NCBI GenBank assembly: GCA_009801015.1
Contig: VHZZ01000651.1
Coordinates: forward strand, 70,308 to 97,422
Reading direction: 5' to 3'
From: Silene noctiflora
Lineage: Eukaryota; Streptophyta; Magnoliopsida; Caryophyllales; Caryophyllaceae
DNA: 27,115 nucleotides
Each line of letters starts with the position of its first letter. Position 1 is the stretch's first letter. Both the position numbers and the translations under genes were made by a program. Under the pieces are notes generated by a model. It was not told the origin of the DNA. It did no database searches and saw only the letters and a program-made list of their open reading frames with translations. Shown here piece by piece: positions 19,790 through 27,115 of the stretch.

Positions 19790-19915
19790 ACTTAGCCACA
19801 GGTTTTGGATTCAAGTCTTGTAAATTCAGCGATAAAAGTTATGAGGCGTGGTTTTACCGCTCTAGTGTTCTTATTTAACCCCAATCGAAACTGCACTAGA
19901 TGGTATACGCAAAGA
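19790..19915 (+). mobile_element. Diverged SINE copy, same family as 685-857
   Basis: A B-box-like ggattcaagtc (19807-19817) is followed by 'aaattcagcgataaaagtta', 'tgaggcgtggttttaccgct' and 'ctagtgttc', which align in order with the SINE at 685-857 ('aacgcagcagtgttgaaact', 'catgagggagagctttcccg', 'ccctagtggcc'). It ends near A-rich sequence. No target duplication was found. Confidence 0.5.
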
Positions 19916-19959
19916 AAAAACAATAAAAAAAAAAGTGAACAATTGATTAGGACAATGGA

Positions 19960-20744
19960 CATAGCTACTAATCATTTATGAACTTTTTTCTTAGTTTAAC
20001 AAAGATGTGATGTGGCTAAAATATACCCTTTTCAAATTGAGATTAAGTGTAATTTTTCTATGAATGTCTTCTTGTCATTTTATATAGGTGTCTTCTTTGC
20101 TATGACCTAAGTTGGTTTTCATTTTCATGTTATTTAATTCATTTGATGATGTGGTTATCTTAATCAATGGAGGATAAGTGTCATTTTGCTTCCTAAAAAT
20201 GATGTCAAAAGCAAAATTATCTTTGTGAATGTCATTGTAACTTAGAATTGTATGGCCTTTTTTCTTTTCTCATTTTCATAACTTACAATTCCTTGTAAAT
20301 GTTCTAATGTAGTGATTGGAGTATTTAATTTACTTGTATTTCCCCAATTTCTCATATAGGAGACCGAATTATCCGATTTAAAGTGTTTTCGAATATATGT
20401 AAGAGGCAAGTGTTAGTCTATTCTAGTGACCATTATTGAGTTATAATTGGTGTGTGGTGGTTTGGGAAAATCATTAGCCGTAACTATAGTCCTCGGCAGG
20501 TAGATGTATCTTTGTGAAGCTACGCATTATGTAAAACAATCAACCGTGCAAAATGGGTGTTTAAACTCTTAGGTTTCCGCTTTCATAAATTGATTTTAAA
20601 ATACTACCTTTTTTAATTTAACTTTGTTTAATCGATGGATTCCACTTTTTTATACATTAAGTTCAACTTCAAAAAGTTTTAAAATGCGAAATTTAGGTAA
20701 TCTTAAAATTTTTCAATTATTGTTGTGCTTGCCTTTTTTTGGTA
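19960..20744. other. Intergenic, no gene seen
   Basis: AT-rich sequence with short T-runs. Two related phrases, 'aatgtcttcttgtcatttta' and 'gtgtcattttgc', recur, but I see no coding frame, RNA gene or bounded element. Confidence 0.35.
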
Positions 20745-20860
20745 TAAACTAACTGGTATAGTTTGAAGGCGAGCCGGTTAAAACCACAAAGGGTGACAAG
20801 ACTCTACCTCACAGGTTTCTACATTGTTGCATTCCTAGGATTCAAACTTAAAAGACCTTT
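20745..20860 (-). mobile_element. Diverged SINE copy, minus strand
   Basis: Read on the minus strand, a B box (agtttgaatcctagg, rc of 20833-20847) is followed by 'aatgcaacaatgtagaaacc', 'tgtgaggtagagtcttgtca' and 'ccggctcg'. These align with the 685-857 element, which ends 'acccggctcgaatccgg'. The 5' end is not resolved. Confidence 0.5.
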
Positions 20861-21369
20861 AATTAAATTTGAACAATCTATTACGTGTTGATCCAAGTGC
20901 TTACAGATATAAATTCATACGATATTCATAAACCGTGAACACGTGTAAAACACATATAGCTACTAGTGTACTAGTTATATTAGTATTGGTTTCATCAAAG
21001 GACAATCCAATAACAATGAGGCACCATAGATCACGTTTGGAAGAATGTAGAAGAAACAAACTATACATCACAAACTACAAAATGTTTTCAACTTCCAAAC
21101 TGAAATTGATTGATTGATTTATTGTTTTTGGTACAAAAATTGAAAGATTTATTGTGGGCAACAAGAAACCCTAATTAAGGCCACTAAAGCGACACTAGGT
21201 TGTATGACATTACATAAAGTACCGTATTGAGAGGGTAATTAATTATAAATCAAATAAATAAATCAAATTATCCGGATGTACACCTGGGTCCTGGATTCTG
21301 GATCCACTCAATGGTGTTGGCATCTTTTGACAATGAGATTTATTTGCCTCATTTATGGGGGGAGATTTG

Positions 21370-21655
21370 TTGGTGCAAGGACCCACCTCATAAATGGGTC
21401 ATTTGGGTCGGATTTAGGTCAAGTAGTTTACAGGTCAGTGAAATAATGGGTTAGTATCTGATCGGACACTTTGGATTGGGTTAATTCGGATCGGGGTATT
21501 TTGGGTTGTTTTGGGTTGGGATTTTGCTTTAACTAAGTCAATTTGGGTCTTCGAGTAGGGTCACTTTTGTCTATTTTGTCAATTACGAGTCACATTTTTC
21601 GGGATACTTTCGGGTGTTGGGTCGGAGCAGTTTTGCTAAGTCTAGGTATAACCGT
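21370..21655 (+). repeat. GGGTC/GGGTT-rich degenerate repeat
   Basis: Dense 'gggtcatttgggtcgg', 'ggattgggttaattcggatc' and 'gggtgttgggtcgg' motifs, ending 'ttttgctaagtctagg'. The composition is the strand-complement of the GACCCG tract at 23010-23410, which ends in a similar 'tttgccaagtctag'. Confidence 0.5.
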
Positions 21656-21719
21656 GTAACTAGGGATTTAATTAACCAGAGTCGTTCTGTCGAGTCCTTT
21701 AAATCGATTCTCCCGGTGG

Positions 21720-22510
21720 GGAGTTGAATTAAGAGATAATTTGTGAAGATATGAGCTGAATTGAATGAAACTGAACTGAATGCAGCTGAAGTAAGAAATA
21801 ATTTGTGAAGAGATGAGATGGACTGAGTTGAACTGAACTGAACTGAAATGAACTGAATTAAATGAAGTTGGACTGAAGAGAGCTGAGCCGAACTAAAATT
21901 AGTTGAAACTAAGTCAGAAAAAACAGAGCCTGGAATGGGTTGGGATGAACTGAATGAAGCTAAAGTAAGGCCATGTTCATTTCAACTGGAAAGAGCTAAA
22001 CTGAACTGAACTAAACTTAATGGAGCTGAACTGAAGACCTGAGTTAATTTGTGATGAAGAAATGAGCTGAACCGAACTAAACTGATCTTAATGGAGCTGA
22101 ACTAAACTAACATAAGAGTTAATTTTTGAAAAAATGAGCTGAACTGAACTAAAGTGAACTTAATGAAGTTGAACTGAACTGAACTGCATGAACTGAACAT
22201 AGTTGAATTGAACTGTAATGAGCTGAATTAAGTCCAAAAGAACAAGGCCTAACCAAGAGTTAATGTTGTGAAATGATCGGATGAACTGAACTAAATAAAG
22301 CTGAACTAAACCGAAGTGAATAGAGTTAAGTTTAACTAAATTGAGACGGGTTGAACTGAATTGAGCTGAAATTAAGCTAGAAAGAATATAGCCTAAGAGT
22401 TAATTTGTGAAGAAATAAGTTGAAGTGATATTTAGTTGATGTGAACTAAACCGAATAAAGTTAAATTAAACTGAAATGAGCTGAATTTAAGTCATAAACA
22501 ACTTGACCTA
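21720..22510 (+). repeat. Degenerate tandem array built on (TGAAC)n
   Basis: About 790 bp of 'tgaactgaactgaac'-type sequence with a recurring landmark like 'agttaatttgtgaagaaatg' near 21734, 21791, 22041, 22116, 22257 and 22398. Another landmark, 'aagtccaaaagaacaaggcc', occurs at 22231 and in worn form near 21912, 22375 and 22490. It is a diverged satellite of uneven period (about 60-250 bp) and has no coding sense. Confidence 0.7.
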
Positions 22511-22778
22511 ATTATAGCACTAACCTTTTTATGTACTTTAATGGTTTACTTGTGGGTTAGCTACTATCATTGTGTGGGAGATTGACGATGATCTCCAACA
22601 TTTGATGTATTTTGTATTCATATGATCATATCACTCAAGACTATCATAACTAATTACAATTTCACACTCAATTTTGCACATACTTACTTTTTCCCAACAA
22701 CACGACAATAAAGAACAAAAGGTCAACACTCAAATCACAAGAACCATATTTTTTTTTTTATATAAAAAGACTTTTTTT

Positions 22779-23012
22779 GCCCTAAGGGTGGAGTTTAATG
22801 GTTAAAACTTAGGTGAAATTTCCAGAAGACCCAAGTTAAAGTCTCCCTAAGAGCAAAATCTTGTAGAGCATTTTTTACCTGAGTCCATGCCTAATAGACT
22901 TTGAGCATGTCACCCTCGGGTGGCTTACCTAGTATATGTGGTTTGGAGGCTAGCACGTATATCCAAGGGTTTACCAAGTGCGCACCGAAAGGTAGCGGCT
23001 GCAGGTAGACCT
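22779..23012 (+). mobile_element. tRNA-derived SINE
   Basis: An A-box-like 'gtttaatggttaaaactta' (22793-22811) is followed 18 bp later by B-box-like 'acccaagttaaagtctcc' (22829-22846). The 3' body ends 'gcgcaccgaaaggtagcggc' plus 'tgcagg', a phrase I know from plant SINE bodies. It is directly followed by the GACCCG tract. No target duplication was recognised. Confidence 0.55.
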
Positions 23013-23410
23013 GACACGAGACCCAAAATGACATGAACTACATCACCCGAATGTGACCCGAAAACCCGAACAGACCCGACCGACCCAACCCGAACATGAC
23101 CCGAGTTCTTGACCCGTAACAGACCCGACCCGAAAATGACCCGTTCTGAAACCACCCAACTCGTAAATGACCCGACAAAACATAACTCTAATTGAACCGA
23201 AAAGACTTAAAATGACTTTTTCTCTCTTATTCATAGACTCGAAAATGACCCTACCCAAAATAACCCGACCCGGTTACCTGGAACTGACCCGACGAACAAA
23301 CCCGAAATAGACCCATAACCCGAAATGACCCGAGGCGACCTGAATTAACCCGAAATCAATGTAAGACCCGATCTGTTTCGGCCCGAACCCGACCCGTTGA
23401 CCCAATTTGC
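23010..23410 (+). repeat. GACCCGAA-type degenerate repeat
   Basis: Close-packed 'gacccgaaaatgacccg', 'cccgaacatgacccg' and 'acccgacccgaa' motifs without a fixed period. The tract ends 'tttgccaagtctagcgg' and is soon followed by an 18-A run at 23437-23454. Open frames on its minus strand (GSVGSVRVFGS and similar) are low-complexity artefacts. Confidence 0.65.
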
Positions 23411-23454
23411 CAAGTCTAGCGGGAGGTTCCCTCCTTTAAAAAAAAAAAAAAAAA

Positions 23455-23975
23455 AGATTCTTTTGCTAATATTTAACAAAACTTGTTGTCTAGCACTTTA
23501 GCTAGTAACCGATTTTGTGCATCACCTAGGTTATTTGGTCAATTCAATAGAGAATCTAGACAACAAGACAAAACGATATCGTTAGGGATCATATGGTCAC
23601 CTAAGCTTAGCTAGAATACTCCAATACAAACATTCATAACTAATATAATCATCCAAAGTCTATGGAGTTGCCTTCCCGACAAGGCAAGAACAGCAAATTA
23701 ATAACCACATTCTAACAATGAACGTAACAACCTAGGATATTTTCAAAACAAGAACATAAATCGATTCTCGGGACTTATTTCGAACCACAAAAACCTTGCA
23801 AAAGACGGTCTATTAATAACTATTGTTAATTGAGTAATAGGAATATTTATAGAAGACTACATTATATAAGTTTATTGTAAAACTAGTTATTTAACAACTA
23901 TAATCCATGCAAAATGATTTAACAAACTAGTAATGGAGTATGCAAAGATCCTCGTAAAACAACAAAATAAAGCGA
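23455..23975. other. Intergenic, no gene seen
   Basis: AT-rich sequence with no bounded repeat, RNA gene or coding frame that I can support. Confidence 0.35.
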
Positions 23976-23984
23976 GATAACCAA

Positions 23985-24174
23985 ATGAGTTTGGTGCGGT
24001 ACTGGTTCTTCACCTCATCCCTTAACCATGAGGTCAGGGGTTTCAGCCTTGTCCATGAGAATGAAGTAGTCTTAGCTTCATTCCCAGCTATTTACCTCTT
24101 CGTAAGAGCACGTCATCCGCGGCAAAAGGATTACATACTGTTGTTGACAATAGACACCGTAGTTTATCAACCAA
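23985..24174 (+). mobile_element. tRNA-derived SINE, near full length
   Basis: A box tggtgcggtactgg (23992-24005) and B box ggggtttcagcct (24037-24049) are spaced as in tRNA promoters. The body has 'tccatgagaatgaagtagtc' and ends 'accgtagtttatcaaccaag'. The worn A-rich tail and lack of a clear TSD suggest an old copy. The short open frame across it is not a gene. Confidence 0.6.
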
Positions 24175-24284
24175 GACTCAACTTAAGACTTTGAGGTGAG
24201 TTTTGACCCCACCATGATTGAAAATTATCTAATTAGAGGCTCTCATGTGTCCTTTCTTTTGTAAAAATAAAAAGAAGTAATGTG

Positions 24285-24430
24285 GAAAAGTAGAAAAGTA
24301 AAGTCTGAGGGGTCTGACGGATAATGTATAAAGTCTGAGGTAAGTCTGAACAATAAAGAAATAATAAAAGTTAATGGAAAGCTGATGTGGCAGAGTCTTA
24401 AGACTTTGGAGAGTCTGACGGATAATCTTA
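24285..24430. repeat. Short repeats 'gtctgacggataat' and 'aaagtctgagg'
   Basis: 'gtctgacggataat' occurs at 24312-24325 and 24413-24426, and 'aaagtctgagg' occurs twice between 24300 and 24342. The spacing of about 100 bp suggests a tandem duplication or a pair of solo ends. Confidence 0.45.
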
Positions 24431-24535
24431 CCCTTACTCCGTATCATATTATGTCTTACTCGCCTGTTCAGGTTATTTGTTTAGTTATTTTATTTTGCGG
24501 TGTTTCAGTTATTTGTTTGCCTTTTTTATTTGGGA

Positions 24536-24711
24536 AATGATAAATACAACCCTTAGGGCTGTATCTAAGAAACTAAAAGAGGAAAGAAATTACTAATATA
24601 TGCATTAATTGCATGGGTGAATGTGTAATTTAGTTGTTAATTCCAAAATTACTACCAAATTTGGAAGGTTTTTAATGCTTAAATACAACCCTAAGGGTTG
24701 TATTTATCATT
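24536..24711. mobile_element. MITE with long TIRs that are themselves palindromic
   Basis: The left end aatgataaatacaaccctta and the right end (reverse complement) share about 35 bp with three mismatches. Each end also folds on itself (atacaaccct/agggttgtat). Total length is 176 bp and the interior is AT-rich. I cannot define the target duplication, so the superfamily is open. Confidence 0.65.
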
Positions 24712-25084
24712 ACCGTTTTTATTTTAGAAATGTTTTTGGTGTTGAATTATCCACACTCAATTTAACATACTTGTCATTTAGTGTAATAATTATTCTCCTA
24801 CTTTTTTCTTGATTTTTGTGCCAAAATTAAAGGCAAATAAATAATCGAGAGGAAGGGAATAATCGTGTATGATGACAATTTCAATGAATTGATAAAAGAC
24901 AAGTCTACCTAGGATTGATTATTTATTTGACACTTTGCTAAAGTCACCACTATTTTCGATTTATTTGGGACATGGGAGATCTTTAGACATGAACATTAGA
25001 AAAATGATCGTGATATCGTTGAGATATTATGAAATTCAATTGAACTCAAAATTGTTAAGAGATATGTGCCATAATACCAACTAA

Positions 25085-25120
25085 ATTTCATGTTCGTGCG
25101 ATGCACGGGTAATTAAATAG
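25085..25120 (+). mobile_element. Possible Helitron 3' terminus
   Basis: The hairpin cgtgcgatgcacg (25095-25107) lies 13 bp before 'atag' followed by t. Plant Helitrons end in such a hairpin and CTRR, inserted before T. Here CTRR is ATAG, one base off. The matching 5' end is not identified. Confidence 0.3.
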
Positions 25121-25300
25121 TGTATTTTTAGCCAAACTCGTTAAAAAAGGTAAGTTCTTCACGGTAAAAAGGTAAATTTATCATCGGAAAATAACTAATG
25201 ACCTAATGACTTTGAAATAAGTAGAGTGGACTTTGTGATTTAATTTCAGTTAGTCTCTAATTTCGGTTATTCTTTTGCATGATTGTGTGTTATAATATCA

Positions 25301-25389
25301 CTCCCTTCATTCATTCATTTACTTATTTTTTATTCTTTGTAAGGAGTATTATAAGCATTTAATCAAAGGTAAACAAATGATTGAACTCT
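25301..25389. mobile_element. Diverged Stowaway-like MITE
   Basis: The start ctcccttcattcattcattt and core 'catttaatcaaaggtaaaca' plus 'aatgattg' align along their length with the element at 26623-26712. The right terminus is worn (aactct) and the left TA is not intact. Confidence 0.55.
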
Positions 25390-25394
25390 TATAT

Positions 25395-26390
25395 ATCTCA
25401 ATTTGGTTCATATTTTGAACTCTGTAGTATAATTCAGAATCGTACCTTGTGGTATCGAATGTGTAATACATGATATGAAGCCTTGGTTGGTTTTTTACAA
25501 TAAGGCTATGTAGTTCTATAGCTAAGATCATAATTGTAGTTATGCCACTGACTTGAGACGTATACACAATCTAATAAAAGGCTCATTTTATTTCAAACGT
25601 AAACGGTATTAATAAGTATTTGCTTTTGTATATTGTTCTATCATGGTCACGCACTAATCAACAGTAGACTTAATTAAGTTTTTATTAAATAACATTCATA
25701 TAGAAAAAATAATCATATGTCATATACTATTACTAACCATATGTTAATTAGCTACGTCTAGGGCATATGAGATGGAAATTTTATTAATTTTGAGCATTTC
25801 AAATTTTAGAATAATAATGCCAATTAGGTTATGATCTAGAGAGTTCATAACCTAATCAGACGGTAAAAGAGAAAGTTCGAAAAATAAGTCCACATAGATG
25901 ACCCTAACTCGTGTTAGGGTTGTTTAAGAGAGGATTGAACCGTTTCAGGACATATTATTCTAACATAACAGGTTACATCAAATTATCATCCACATTCTAA
26001 TACACGTATGGTAGTTGTCCTACTAATCAAACACTCGATCTTTTAATTAGCATCTGCTTTTTGGGCTGTGTGATCCGAATATTTCTTCACCTTTGAAGGA
26101 CAGATTATTAGATCGATTTGGGCTTAGCTTCGATATTTGTTTCATATTGTTCAAGCTCATTTAATTTCAACTCGAGTTAATATTGGTTGCATATGAAGTC
26201 GGATCAAATATAGTATCAGATTAGTTCCGATTTATACTATTATGTTGGGTGACAGTGAGTTACATTAATATTCATAATATTATTCCTAACAAAGAGAACA
26301 ATTCATGTTAGTACTTAGTAGTATACGAATAATAGCAAAAGTGTAAGACAATATCTGATCACGCTCCTGCAAATTTGTACCATAAAACTA
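25395..26390. other. Intergenic, no gene seen
   Basis: AT-rich DNA. A small inverted pair, 'ataggttatgatctag' near 25826 and 'cataacctaat' near 25847, is the only structure noted. No coding frame is supported. Confidence 0.35.
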
Positions 26391-26406
26391 TTACATATAT
26401 AAATAT

Positions 26407-26592
26407 GGACAATTCTCATTTGTGACGGAAGGTATCCGTCACTTTGAGAAGACGGGTACCAAATTGTGAGACAAAAGACCCCTGAGAGGAGAGAGGAAAG
26501 CAAGTGGAGGGGTGCCCCACCTTTTGCTTTATTCGTTTTGTGAGTGGCATTACCCGTCACAAATACCGACCCGTCACAAGGGAGACGGTTTG
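26407..26592. mobile_element. Mutator-type MITE (186 bp) with 9-bp TSD
   Basis: It is flanked by tataaatat at 26398-26406 and 26593-26601. The ends, ggacaattctcatttgtgac and (inverted) caaaccgtctcccttgtgac, form an imperfect TIR whose layout, 7 bp then 'tct', matches both ends of 2173-2369. The interior holds 'tatccgtcac' and 'cacccgtcac'-like motifs. Open frames across it are chance. Confidence 0.7.
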
Positions 26593-26622
26593 TATAAATA
26601 TAATGTTTTATATAGACTATTA

Positions 26623-26712
26623 TTCCCTTTATCTCAATCATTTGTTTGTCTTTCTTATTATTTGTGAGGGGTATTTTAATCAAAAGCAAACAAATGAGTG
26701 GGAGAGAGGGAG
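26623..26712. mobile_element. Stowaway-like MITE (90 bp)
   Basis: Ends ttccctttatctcaatcatt and (inverted) ctccctctctcccactcatt, with TA at 26621-26622 and 26713-26714. The interior 'gtattttaatcaaaagcaaa' shares the family core. It lies 20 bp from the end of the preceding Mutator-type MITE. Confidence 0.75.
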
Positions 26713-26847
26713 TAATAATTAACGATATGATTTGTAACATAGTAGATTATAGCCTAAAAATATGATACCTGTTGAAAAATACTGGCTGATATGACGAATT
26801 TGAAAATTGAATGTTGCGAAATCAAAGTTGGACCATACCTGTAAAAA

Positions 26848-27115
26848 TCTATATATATTATTAAAAGAGACTTTTTTCGAGCGATATTAGAGCTCCACTT
26901 TAGGAAAGTATATTATAAGATTTTCCAAGATTATAACAAAGATACTATGTAATATTTTTAATATCAAAGCTACATTTTACATAAAAGAATTTTTTGATTA
27001 TCAATCTAACTAAAAAGTAGAATGCAAAACATTTAGAAACTTAGATATTTGGATTCGTTGCGAAAAATGCTTTCATTTGAGTATAAATTTCGTATTATTT
27101 ACTACTTCCTCCCTT
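26848..27115 (+). mobile_element. Possible Helitron 5' terminus, running off the window
   Basis: After an A, the sequence tctatatatattattaaaag followed by 'agac' resembles the 5' ends of plant Helitrons (A/TC insertion, TCTATA...ATTAAAAG). Without the 3' end this remains a resemblance. No coding frame follows. Confidence 0.4.

Noticed and set aside
22925..23258. Minus-strand frames with GSVRVFGS-like repeats
   Set aside because: They are translations of the GACCCG-rich degenerate repeat; low complexity only.
26315..26740. 141-codon minus-strand frame and a 72-codon + frame
   Set aside because: Both span the Mutator-type MITE and the Stowaway-like MITE; composition is that of AT-rich repeats.
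27095..27115. Start of another Stowaway-like MITE (tacttcctccctt)
   Set aside because: Only about 15 bp are inside the window; the other end cannot be seen.
1..27115. tRNA, rRNA, CRISPR or bacterial-type operon features
   Set aside because: B-box-like sequences all belong to SINE bodies without a foldable tRNA; no spaced repeat array or prokaryotic gene arrangement is present.

Overview
The window is nuclear DNA of a flowering plant. It has two multi-exon genes with GT-AG introns, the 3' end of a third gene, and AT-rich intergenic DNA full of SINEs, MITEs and a decayed LINE. The repeat style and the dispersed 'tactccgt' and 'gtgacggatagtg' motifs remind me of Caryophyllales, but I cannot prove the order from sequence alone.

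Layout. Bases 1-141 (+) are the C-terminus of a GH3 auxin-amido synthetase. From 142 to about 3200 is intergenic DNA with a SINE (685-857) and two Mutator-type MITEs (1325-1417 and 2173-2369). From 3388 to 7417 (-) is a four-exon gene for a small tail-anchored protein. All its splice junctions and phases fit, but exon 1 carries an in-frame TAG at codon 62. From 7799 to about 11678 (-) is a 5'-truncated L1-type LINE (endonuclease fragment, reverse transcriptase, RNase H) with three in-frame stops and one frameshift. It lies between the two genes. From 12094 to 17506 (-) is a complete 13-coding-exon gene for mRNA cap guanine-N7 methyltransferase (367 aa), preceded by an 1159-bp leader intron (17511-18669) and a non-coding first exon ending near 18775. 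From 18780 to 27115 I see no gene. That part holds SINE copies, a degenerate GAACT-rich tandem array, GACCCG-rich tracts, MITEs and possible Helitron termini.

How the parts relate. The GH3 gene is transcribed rightwards. The two other genes and the LINE are all transcribed leftwards. The cap methyltransferase acts in nuclear mRNA 5'-cap maturation. The tail-anchored protein has no function I can assign, and nothing suggests that the genes work together. No new multi-gene system is evident. The most unusual items are the lone nonsense codon in an otherwise intact gene, a MITE family with matching 9-bp target duplications, a duplicated splice acceptor in a cap-methyltransferase intron, and a 112-bp tandem repeat in that gene's leader intron.
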